The translations under genes and the position numbers were made by a program. Shown in pieces: positions 1 through 6,282 of a stretch of 8,897 nucleotides of DNA. The stretch's first letter is position 1. Each line of letters begins with the position of its first letter. The stretch is from Rickettsiales bacterium (GTDB lineage Bacteria; Pseudomonadota; Alphaproteobacteria; TMED109; TMED131), in the NCBI GenBank assembly GCA_002690625.1, contig NZFJ01000061.1, positions 1 to 8,897 on the forward strand, written 5' to 3'. The notes below the pieces were generated by a model, which worked only from the letters and a program-made list of their open reading frames with translations, made no database searches and had not been told where the DNA came from.

Positions 1-250
1 AAAAGGGTTTTTAAATAGTTATATCAAATATTTAAATTTAGAAGGAGTTTGTAGACTAAATTTACTTCAATCAGCTAAGGTTTCTGATTTAAAAAAATCA
101 AACCTTCGTTTAAAAGACATTTCTTCAAAAGAAACTAAGTATGGGTCTTTATTGATTTTATTATCATTAATACTAATAGGTTTAACTTATTTGTTTTGGA
201 GTAAAAATACTTACTTAAATTTACATTTACTTAGTACAGCAATAAAATAA
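1..250 (+). pseudogene. 3' fragment of RodZ-like gene (duplicate copy, cut by window edge)
   Basis: This is the end of the same RodZ-like gene found complete at 3536-3970. Base 1 is the third base of codon 62, so residues 63-144 are present. They cover the end of the helix-turn-helix domain, the linker and the single membrane segment (YGSLLILLSLILIGL and following residues). The stop TAA is at 248-250, directly before the ATG at 251. Every base equals 3721-3970. Whether the upstream part is intact cannot be seen, because the window starts here. If the repeat is a true tandem duplication, the gene may be complete upstream. If it is an assembly or amplification chimera, this copy does not exist in the genome. 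Confidence 0.75.
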
Positions 251-944
251 ATGGAATATTTAAAAAAAAATATTATTAGAAGAAAAACTAGGAGAATAAA
301 AGTTGGTAATGTTTACATCGGATCTAATGATCCTATAACTGTACAATCAATGACTAATACCAAAACTAGTGATATTGACTCAACGCTTTTTCAAATAAAA
401 GAACTAGTTGATGCAGGGGCAGATTTAGTAAGAGTTTCTTGTCCTGATGAAGCTTCTACAGTAGCATTAAAAGAAATAATTTCTGAAATAGATACACCAA
501 TTATTGCTGATATACATTTTCACTATAAGCGTGCAATAGAAGCAGCAGAAGCTGGCGCCTCTTGTTTAAGAATAAATCCAGGGAACATAGGAAATAAAAA
601 AAAAATTAAGGAAGTAGTAGATGCTGCTAAACTAAATGATTGTTCTATAAGGATTGGTGTAAATGCCGGATCATTAGAAAAAGATTTATTAAAGAAATAT
701 TTCTATCCTACACCTCCTGCTATGTTAGAGAGTGCTCTTAGACATATTAGAATACTAGAAGATCAAAAATTTTATAACACTAAAATTAGTGTAAAAGCTT
801 CTAATATAGATTTAGCAGTATCCTCTTATAGATTATTAGCCAGCAAAACTGATTATCCATTACATTTGGGGATAACAGAAGCTGGGTCTGAATTTACTGG
901 TTCAATAAAAAGTGCAATAGGATTGGGTATTTTATTGCATGATG
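1..944 (+). repeat. Exact 944-bp direct repeat, copy A
   Basis: Line-by-line comparison shows bases 1-944 identical to 3721-4664 with no mismatch or gap. The first difference is T at 945 against G at 4665. The left end of the repeat lies outside the window, so 944 bp is a minimum. The offset is 3720 bp. The copy covers the 3' part of the RodZ-like gene and the first 231 codons of ispG. Confidence 0.97.
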
Positions 945-1540
945 TAATGAATGATCAAAGAAAGGTAATATATGATCAAAGGCTAGAATTATTAACTACA
1001 GAAAAAGTACATGATATTTTTAAAAGTATGGTAATTGAAACGATCCAAAATATAACAGAAAACAATATAATAGAAAAAAATGATGAACCTGTTAATTTAG
1101 AAAAATTAAGATTAGAGTTAAAAGATATTTCTGGACTTGACATCAAAAATTATAAATTTGAAAATAAAGAAAAGTTAAATAGTTTCGTTATAAATTCAAT
1201 TTTTGAACGTTTAGATGAAAAAATAAACTTAATAGGTAGTAAAAATTTTTTTATTATAGAAAAACAGCTCATTGTCCAGGTTCTTGACCAACAATGGAAA
1301 TCACATTTATTAAACTTAGATCAATTAAGACAAGGTATAGGACTTAGAGCATATGCACAAAGAGACCCGCTAAATGAGTATAAAAGAGAAGCCTTTACCA
1401 TGTTTGAAGAAATGCTTAACTCAGTTAGAATAATATCATGTAGATTTATACTATTAATTAAGTTTGAGAATAAAGAAGAAGAAGATATAAAAACTAAAAA
1501 TAGTAAAAGTATTAGAGAAAGACTACGTTCAAAAAAATAA
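251..1540 (+). CDS. In-frame IspG(N-terminal)-SecA(C-terminal) chimera; probably a rearrangement product
   Basis: The open frame of 429 codons joins two unrelated proteins. Residues 1-231 equal IspG 1-231 exactly, which is most of the TIM-barrel substrate domain. Residues 232-429 are the end of the SecA translocase ATPase, recognised by [10 protein letters not shown] (232-241), LDQQWKSHL (345-353) and [20 protein letters not shown] (359-378). The joint lies at base 944/945. The IspG part lacks the three iron-sulphur cysteines and the glutamate ligand (C271, C274, C306, E313 in the intact copy), so it cannot perform the reductive step. The SecA part lacks the nucleotide-binding domains, so it cannot power export. 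I know of no natural IspG-SecA fusion. It is open in frame, but a one-in-three chance allows that. Treat it as a product of tandem duplication or of chimeric amplification/assembly, not as a new enzyme. Confidence 0.7.
   Translation: MEYLKKNIIRRKTRRIKVGNVYIGSNDPITVQSMTNTKTSDIDSTLFQIKELVDAGADLVRVSCPDEASTVALKEIISEIDTPIIADIHFHYKRAIEAAEAGASCLRINPGNIGNKKKIKEVVDAAKLNDCSIRIGVNAGSLEKDLLKKYFYPTPPAMLESALRHIRILEDQKFYNTKISVKASNIDLAVSSYRLLASKTDYPLHLGITEAGSEFTGSIKSAIGLGILLHDVMNDQRKVIYDQRLELLTTEKVHDIFKSMVIETIQNITENNIIEKNDEPVNLEKLRLELKDISGLDIKNYKFENKEKLNSFVINSIFERLDEKINLIGSKNFFIIEKQLIVQVLDQQWKSHLLNLDQLRQGIGLRAYAQRDPLNEYKREAFTMFEEMLNSVRIISCRFILLIKFENKEEEDIKTKNSKSIRERLRSKK
945..1540 (+). pseudogene. secA: secA 3' fragment (protein translocase ATPase, C-terminal helical region)
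   Basis: This is the SecA-derived part of the chimera, about the last quarter of a SecA protein. It covers the helical scaffold and wing region from the conserved (YDD)[10 protein letters not shown] stretch to the end. SecA is the ATPase that drives proteins through SecYEG, and both of its nucleotide-binding domains are missing here. After the conserved [11 protein letters not shown] block the protein ends in a short Lys/Arg/Glu-rich tail (RERLRSKK). The zinc-binding tail with the CxCxSG motif, found in many SecA proteins and used for SecB and lipid contact, is absent. The stop TAA (1538-1540) touches the stop of the convergent ubiG. The complete secA presumably ends with this same sequence elsewhere or upstream. 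Confidence 0.85.
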
Positions 1541-2254
1541 TCAATTTATTAAAGATATAATATAATTAGATTTTACATTTTTTACTCTAAGCCACTTGAA
1601 TCCATTAAGACTTGGAAATGGAAGTAGTCCAGTAATTTTATCTAGTTTACAATTATATTTTTTAGAAAAAGTTATAATTTCTTCAGGCTTAACATATTTA
1701 TCCCAATCATGAGTATTATTAGGAACTAACTTTAAAATCTTTTCAGCTAACAGTATAGTTGTTAAATAAGAAATTTTGCTTCTATTGATAGTCGAGAAAA
1801 TTATTAATCCGTTTTTATTTAAACATTTAAAAGTTTCTGATAGAAAGAATTTTAAATTATCAACATGTTCAACAACCTCTAAAGATATAATAACATCAAA
1901 TTTTAATTTTTTCTTTGATAAATTATTAATTTCAGCACATTCATATTGAATATCTAAGTTTTTTTTAGCAGCTCTATTTTTTGCTGTATTAATAAGTTTC
2001 TTAGATTTATCTATAGCAAATACATTACCTCCTAAATCAGCTAAACTTTCAGATAAAATTCCTCCGCCACAACCTAAATCAAGTATTTTTTTTTTATCTA
2101 AAATACTTTTTAAACTTCCTAATTTTTGGTACCTATGCAAAATTCTTTCTTTAATAAATAACATTCTGGTTTCATTCATAGAATGTAATAATTTCATTGG
2201 TCCATCTTTATCCCACCAATTAGAAGAAAATTTATCAAAATTACTTTGTTGCAA
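1541..2254 (-). CDS. ubiG: UbiG, ubiquinone biosynthesis O-methyltransferase
   Basis: UbiG is the SAM-dependent methyltransferase that carries out both O-methylation steps of ubiquinone synthesis at the inner membrane. The 237 residues match the family's usual length. The N-terminal family signature FDKFSSNWWDKDG (6-18) is followed by LLHSMNETR. The SAM-binding motif I is LDLGCGGG (58-65) and the acidic residue after the second strand is D82. The post-II region is VIISLEVVEHV (121-131), and the C-terminal family motif is HDWDKYVKPEEI (182-193). The start is a TTG: the codon directly upstream in frame is TAA, so no earlier start exists. The next ATG (M20) would delete the conserved FxxxxxxWWD block. 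AAAAGG lies 8 nt before the TTG. The gene is divergent from lysC and convergent with the secA end, its stop TGA touching the secA stop. Confidence 0.93.
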   Translation of the reverse strand: MQQSNFDKFSSNWWDKDGPMKLLHSMNETRMLFIKERILHRYQKLGSLKSILDKKKILDLGCGGGILSESLADLGGNVFAIDKSKKLINTAKNRAAKKNLDIQYECAEINNLSKKKLKFDVIISLEVVEHVDNLKFFLSETFKCLNKNGLIIFSTINRSKISYLTTILLAEKILKLVPNNTHDWDKYVKPEEIITFSKKYNCKLDKITGLLPFPSLNGFKWLRVKNVKSNYIISLIN

Positions 2255-2262
2255 TTATAAAA

Positions 2263-2268
2263 CCTTTT
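2263..2268 (-). promoter_or_regulatory. Ribosome binding site supporting the TTG start of ubiG
   Basis: On the minus strand AAAAGG is followed by 8 nt (TTTTATAA) and then TTG. The last three spacer bases are an in-frame TAA stop, so this site and the stop together fix the start of ubiG at 2254. Confidence 0.6.
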
Positions 2269-2273
2269 AATTT

Positions 2274-2283
2274 ATTATATAAT
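2274..2283. promoter_or_regulatory. Palindromic double -10 element, candidate bidirectional promoter for ubiG and lysC
   Basis: The perfect 10-bp palindrome ATTATATAAT contains TATAAT on the plus strand (2278-2283) and TATAAT on the minus strand (2279-2274). It lies in the only 55 bp between the divergent ubiG and lysC starts. On the plus strand it would give a leader of about 20 nt before the lysC ATG. On the minus strand the start would fall at about the AAAAGG before ubiG. No convincing -35 box is visible in either direction. In DNA this AT-rich a chance match is possible, so the call rests on position as much as on sequence. Confidence 0.4.
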
Positions 2284-2309
2284 ATTAGTAAAATTTAATA
2301 AAAATTCAT

Positions 2310-3539
2310 ATGAAAATTATAGTTAAAAAATTTGGCGGTACTTCTTTAGCTAATATTGATAGGATAAACAGAGCAATTTCTTACATAAAGAATACTACAA
2401 AAAAGGGATATAAAGTAGTTGTAGTAGTCTCTGCTATGGGAAAAGAAACTGATAGATTACTACAATTAACTGATAAACTTGATGAATATACTAAAAGTGA
2501 TGATGTCTCGGCTCTTTTGTCTGCGGGGGAACAAATATCCAGTTCATTATTCTCAATTATTTTAAATAGAAAAAATATTAAAAGCTCTTCTTATCAAGGA
2601 TGGCAATTGCCTATAAAAACTAATGATAATGCATACAATGCTTATATAAAAAATATAAATATAAAATCTATAAAAAATATTTTAAAAGAAGGAATTATCC
2701 CTATCGTTTCAGGTTTTCAAGGAATTAATAACAAAAATAGGATCACTACTTTGGGCAGAGGCGGTTCAGATACTACTGCAGTAGCACTTGCAGCAATGTT
2801 AAAAGCTCAAAGATGTGATATTTATACTGATGTAGATGGAGTTTTTTCTGCAGACCCAAGAATAGTAAAAGAAGCAAAAAAAATAGATAAAATAAATTAT
2901 GAAGAAATGTTGGAATTATCTTCACTAGGTGCTAAAGTTTTACATACTAGATCAGTTCAGTTAGCTTTAAAATATAATGTTAACTTGCAAGTATTATCAA
3001 GTTTTACAGGAAAGAAAGGAACTATGCTAATTAAAGAAAGTGAAAACTTAGAACAGCAAATTATTAGAGGTATAGCTCATAATACTAATGATGCTTTAAT
3101 TACGTTAAACGGAATCAAAAATAAACCAGGAATTTCAGCTTACATATTTAATGCTTTATCTAAAGAAGGAATAAATGTAGATATGATAGTACAATCTGGA
3201 TCAGCTATTGACTCTACAGTTACATATTCTTTTACTGTGTCTAAATCTGATGCTTCTAAAACCAAAAAGATAATGAGTTCTTTAGAAGAAAGGCTAAAAT
3301 TTACTGATGTTCTGATTAATAAATCTATTTGTAAAGTATCTATTGTAGGGTTAGGAATGAAAACTAATGCTGGCGTAGCAAATAAAATGTTTTCAGAGTT
3401 AGCCAAAAATAATATTAATATTCATGTAATAAGTACTTCTGAAATAAAAATTAGCGTTTTAATTGATGATAAATATAAAGAGTTAGCTATTAGATCTCTA
3501 CATTCTATTTTTAAATTATCTGGTTCCAGAAAAAAATGA
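2310..3539 (+). CDS. lysC: LysC, aspartate kinase
   Basis: This cytosolic enzyme phosphorylates L-aspartate with ATP, the first step toward lysine, threonine, methionine and diaminopimelate. The kinase domain shows KKFGGTSLANIDR (6-18), VVVVSAMGKETD (37-48), SAGEQISSSL (71-80), TTLGRGGSDTTAVALAAML (146-164), DIYTDVDGVFSADPR (170-184) and SLGAKVLHTRSVQLA (205-219). Two ACT regulatory domains follow, roughly residues 262-325 and 341-403, including NIHVISTSEIKIS (370-382). At 409 residues this is a single-function kinase, with no fused homoserine dehydrogenase. Feedback control by lysine and/or threonine is typical of the family. The usual Asn after the first ACT-domain VDMIVQ segment is Ser here. 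The gene opens the operon, and its TGA overlaps the next ATG (ATGA). M239 may serve as an internal start for a regulatory subunit. Confidence 0.95.
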   Translation: MKIIVKKFGGTSLANIDRINRAISYIKNTTKKGYKVVVVVSAMGKETDRLLQLTDKLDEYTKSDDVSALLSAGEQISSSLFSIILNRKNIKSSSYQGWQLPIKTNDNAYNAYIKNINIKSIKNILKEGIIPIVSGFQGINNKNRITTLGRGGSDTTAVALAAMLKAQRCDIYTDVDGVFSADPRIVKEAKKIDKINYEEMLELSSLGAKVLHTRSVQLALKYNVNLQVLSSFTGKKGTMLIKESENLEQQIIRGIAHNTNDALITLNGIKNKPGISAYIFNALSKEGINVDMIVQSGSAIDSTVTYSFTVSKSDASKTKKIMSSLEERLKFTDVLINKSICKVSIVGLGMKTNAGVANKMFSELAKNNINIHVISTSEIKISVLIDDKYKELAIRSLHSIFKLSGSRKK

Positions 3540-3970
3540 CTAATAACATAAAAATTTTTAATAATTTAAAAGAAATTGGAAGTTTTTTAAAAAAAAATAG
3601 ACGTCTTAAAGGGAAAAAATTATATGATATAGCAAAAATTTTAGTAATAAAAAAGGACCTTTTAAGTGATTTTGAAGAAGGAAATATTACTATAGAAAAA
3701 TTTAATAATAATTCCCATTTAAAAGGGTTTTTAAATAGTTATATCAAATATTTAAATTTAGAAGGAGTTTGTAGACTAAATTTACTTCAATCAGCTAAGG
3801 TTTCTGATTTAAAAAAATCAAACCTTCGTTTAAAAGACATTTCTTCAAAAGAAACTAAGTATGGGTCTTTATTGATTTTATTATCATTAATACTAATAGG
3901 TTTAACTTATTTGTTTTGGAGTAAAAATACTTACTTAAATTTACATTTACTTAGTACAGCAATAAAATAA
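3536..3970 (+). CDS. RodZ-like helix-turn-helix membrane protein, short form
   Basis: The 144-residue protein has an N-terminal helix-turn-helix of the RodZ type: residues about 11-50 (LKEIGSFLKKNRRLKGKKLY, then DIAKIL...DLLSDFEEGN), plus the following helix ending HLKGFLNSYIKYLNLE (61-76). A charged linker follows, then one membrane segment at about 109-128 (YGSLLILLSLILIGLTYLFW) and only about 16 residues beyond it. The expected topology is cytoplasmic N-terminus and periplasmic C-terminus. RodZ ties the MreB cytoskeleton to the cell-wall elongation machinery, and in E. coli rodZ-ispG-hisS are neighbours as here. E. coli RodZ is over twice as long and has a periplasmic domain that is missing in this protein. 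The start ATG overlaps the lysC stop by 4 nt, and the stop TAA directly abuts the ispG ATG. The domain call is firm; the RodZ role is inferred from domain and gene order. Confidence 0.8.
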   Translation: MTNNIKIFNNLKEIGSFLKKNRRLKGKKLYDIAKILVIKKDLLSDFEEGNITIEKFNNNSHLKGFLNSYIKYLNLEGVCRLNLLQSAKVSDLKKSNLRLKDISSKETKYGSLLILLSLILIGLTYLFWSKNTYLNLHLLSTAIK

Positions 3971-4664
3971 ATGGAATATTTAAAAAAAAATATTATTAGA
4001 AGAAAAACTAGGAGAATAAAAGTTGGTAATGTTTACATCGGATCTAATGATCCTATAACTGTACAATCAATGACTAATACCAAAACTAGTGATATTGACT
4101 CAACGCTTTTTCAAATAAAAGAACTAGTTGATGCAGGGGCAGATTTAGTAAGAGTTTCTTGTCCTGATGAAGCTTCTACAGTAGCATTAAAAGAAATAAT
4201 TTCTGAAATAGATACACCAATTATTGCTGATATACATTTTCACTATAAGCGTGCAATAGAAGCAGCAGAAGCTGGCGCCTCTTGTTTAAGAATAAATCCA
4301 GGGAACATAGGAAATAAAAAAAAAATTAAGGAAGTAGTAGATGCTGCTAAACTAAATGATTGTTCTATAAGGATTGGTGTAAATGCCGGATCATTAGAAA
4401 AAGATTTATTAAAGAAATATTTCTATCCTACACCTCCTGCTATGTTAGAGAGTGCTCTTAGACATATTAGAATACTAGAAGATCAAAAATTTTATAACAC
4501 TAAAATTAGTGTAAAAGCTTCTAATATAGATTTAGCAGTATCCTCTTATAGATTATTAGCCAGCAAAACTGATTATCCATTACATTTGGGGATAACAGAA
4601 GCTGGGTCTGAATTTACTGGTTCAATAAAAAGTGCAATAGGATTGGGTATTTTATTGCATGATG
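3721..4664 (+). repeat. Exact 944-bp direct repeat, copy B (in native context)
   Basis: This is the second copy of the repeat. On both sides it continues naturally: upstream into the 5' part of the RodZ-like gene and lysC, downstream into the rest of ispG with the cluster-binding cysteines. It is therefore the ancestral arrangement, and copy A is the derived or artefactual one. Confidence 0.97.
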
Positions 4665-5059
4665 GAATTGGAGATACTATAAGAATTTCACTATCTGATG
4701 ACCCTGTTAAAGAAGTGAAAGTTGGAATTGAAATTCTTAAATCATTAAATTTAAGAAAAGAAGGTTTATCTATAATATCTTGTCCCTCGTGTGCTAGACA
4801 ACAATTTGATGTTATTAATACTGTAAAAGCTATTGAGAATAAATTCTCTAAAATAAAAAAACCAATTAATGTTTCCATTTTAGGATGTGTTGTAAATGGC
4901 CCAGGAGAGGCTATGCATACTGACATAGGATTAACTGGTGGCGGTAATCATAACCATCAAGTTTATATTAATGGTAAAAAAAGTCATATAAGTAAAAATA
5001 AAAATCTAATTGAAGAAATATCAAATTTAATTGAAAAAAAACTCAAAGAAGATGAATAA
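3971..5059 (+). CDS. ispG: IspG (GcpE), 4-hydroxy-3-methylbut-2-enyl diphosphate synthase
   Basis: IspG is the [4Fe-4S] enzyme of the MEP pathway that converts methylerythritol cyclodiphosphate to HMBPP, the penultimate step to IPP and DMAPP. The 362 residues are close to the E. coli length. The TIM-barrel part includes [14 protein letters not shown] (28-41), [11 protein letters not shown] (59-69), [13 protein letters not shown] (84-96), LRINPGNIG (106-114), [11 protein letters not shown] (133-143) and GITEAG (207-212). The C-terminal cluster domain carries CPSC (271-274) and [10 protein letters not shown] (305-314). The ligands are C271, C274, C306 and E313, one residue offset from E. coli. 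It is the compact bacterial form without the extra domain seen in plants and Chlamydia. The ATG follows the upstream TAA without a gap, which suggests coupled translation. The 3' end overlaps hisS by 8 nt. The first 694 bases are repeated exactly at 251-944. Confidence 0.96.
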   Translation: MEYLKKNIIRRKTRRIKVGNVYIGSNDPITVQSMTNTKTSDIDSTLFQIKELVDAGADLVRVSCPDEASTVALKEIISEIDTPIIADIHFHYKRAIEAAEAGASCLRINPGNIGNKKKIKEVVDAAKLNDCSIRIGVNAGSLEKDLLKKYFYPTPPAMLESALRHIRILEDQKFYNTKISVKASNIDLAVSSYRLLASKTDYPLHLGITEAGSEFTGSIKSAIGLGILLHDGIGDTIRISLSDDPVKEVKVGIEILKSLNLRKEGLSIISCPSCARQQFDVINTVKAIENKFSKIKKPINVSILGCVVNGPGEAMHTDIGLTGGGNHNHQVYINGKKSHISKNKNLIEEISNLIEKKLKEDE

Positions 5060-6281
5060 AATAATAAGTATTAGAGGAATGCATGACCTCATAAATGATC
5101 AATTTTTATATCATGATGATATAATTAAAAAGTTTGTATCTATATCTAAGAAATTTAATTTTAAACCAATATCTACTCCTATAGTAGAGAGCAGTGAGGT
5201 ATTTACTAGAACTTTAGGAGACTCTTCAGACGTTGTAATGAAAGAAATGTACAGCTTTGAAGATAAAAGTGGAGAAAGTATCACATTAAGACCTGAAGGT
5301 ACAGCTGGAATAGCAAGAGCTGTTATAAATAATGGATTAACTCAAGAATTACCATTAAAACTTTACTATTATGGACCAATGTTTAGATATGAAAGACCTC
5401 AAAAAGGAAGATTGAGACAATTTCATCAAATAGGTGTGGAAATTTTTTCTAACACTAATTACGAAAAAGATTTTGAAGTTATTTCTTTAGCTAGTAATTA
5501 TTTACAAAAACTAAACATAAGTAATAGTTTATCATTACAAATTAATAATTTGGGTCATTTAAATGATAGATTAAAATATACAGAAGCTCTAAAAAAATAT
5601 TACATTCAAAAAAAAAAGAATCTTTCTAAAGATAGTATTATTAGATTACAAAAAAATCCTTTACGTATATTAGATTCTAAAAACTTAGCAGATATTGAAA
5701 TTAATAAAAATGCACCCTTAATTTTAGATTTTCTTAATGATGAGAGTCATAAATATTTTAATAATCTTAAAAATTTATTAGATAAATCAAATATTAAATA
5801 CTGTGAAAATCCTTTTTTGGTAAGAGGTTTAGATTATTATAGTAACACTATTTTTGAGTTTACTTTAAAAGATAATAACAAATATGCAGTCATAGCAGGG
5901 GGCAGTTACGATAACTTAGTAAAAGATTTAGGTGGCCCAAAGCTATCTGGCACTGGTTGGGCCTCAGGAATAGAAAGATTAGCTGATTTATATAAATTAA
6001 AGAAAAAACAAAATTCCTTAATAATTATACTTCCATTAGAAGAAAAAATTATTTCTAAAGCTTATGAAATTAGAAATATTATTTTACGGGAAGACAAAAC
6101 CAGCGAAGTTTTTTTTACAACTAACTTAAAAAAGAGTCTCAAATATGCTAATAAAATAGATGCTGCCTTTGCTATTATAATTGGAGAAGATGAAATAAAT
6201 AAGTCAGTAATAAGAATTAAAAACTTATCATCTGGAGAACAAAAAATTATTAATGAGGAACATTTATTAGAAAATATTTAA
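5052..6281 (+). CDS. hisS: HisS, histidine-tRNA ligase
   Basis: This class II synthetase charges tRNA-His with histidine and is 409 residues long from the ATG at 5052. An in-frame TTG at 5031 would add seven Lys-rich residues inside ispG. The ATG places the family N-terminus correctly ([14 protein letters not shown]) and was preferred. Motif 1 lies near 41-55 and [10 protein letters not shown] at 77-86. Motif 2 is [16 protein letters not shown] plus [10 protein letters not shown] (105-130). The histidine-specific motif LVRGLDYY is at 256-263, with R258 matching the catalytic arginine 259 of E. coli. GGSYDNLV (283-290) precedes motif 3, [11 protein letters not shown] (300-310). The anticodon-binding domain follows from about 320. 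The start overlaps the ispG end by 8 nt, with weak purines (AAAGAAG) before it. A run of ten A at 5608-5617 is coding. Confidence 0.95.
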   Translation: MNKIISIRGMHDLINDQFLYHDDIIKKFVSISKKFNFKPISTPIVESSEVFTRTLGDSSDVVMKEMYSFEDKSGESITLRPEGTAGIARAVINNGLTQELPLKLYYYGPMFRYERPQKGRLRQFHQIGVEIFSNTNYEKDFEVISLASNYLQKLNISNSLSLQINNLGHLNDRLKYTEALKKYYIQKKKNLSKDSIIRLQKNPLRILDSKNLADIEINKNAPLILDFLNDESHKYFNNLKNLLDKSNIKYCENPFLVRGLDYYSNTIFEFTLKDNNKYAVIAGGSYDNLVKDLGGPKLSGTGWASGIERLADLYKLKKKQNSLIIILPLEEKIISKAYEIRNIILREDKTSEVFFTTNLKKSLKYANKIDAAFAIIIGEDEINKSVIRIKNLSSGEQKIINEEHLLENI

Positions 6282-6282
6282 A

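Noticed and set aside
1..944. Mobile element or long terminal repeat
   Set aside because: The repeated DNA is ordinary housekeeping coding sequence. No transposase, inverted ends or target duplication is seen.
251..1540. A new bifunctional IspG-SecA enzyme
   Set aside because: The IspG part is base-identical to the intact gene 3.7 kb away and lacks all cluster ligands; the SecA part lacks its motor. Duplication or artefact explains it more simply.
1536..1550. Bidirectional terminator between secA and ubiG
   Set aside because: AATAA/TTATT is a 5-bp, AT-only pairing, too weak to call.
3140..3406. Minus-strand open frame inside lysC
   Set aside because: It lies fully in the ACT-domain coding region of lysC on the other strand, has no recognisable domain and no ribosome binding site.
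4573..4926. Minus-strand open frame inside ispG
   Set aside because: It is antisense to the conserved cluster domain of ispG and has no family features.
5031..5051. TTG start adding seven residues to HisS
   Set aside because: The extra residues lie within the ispG tail and are Lys-rich. The ATG at 5052 matches the family N-terminus ([14 protein letters not shown]).
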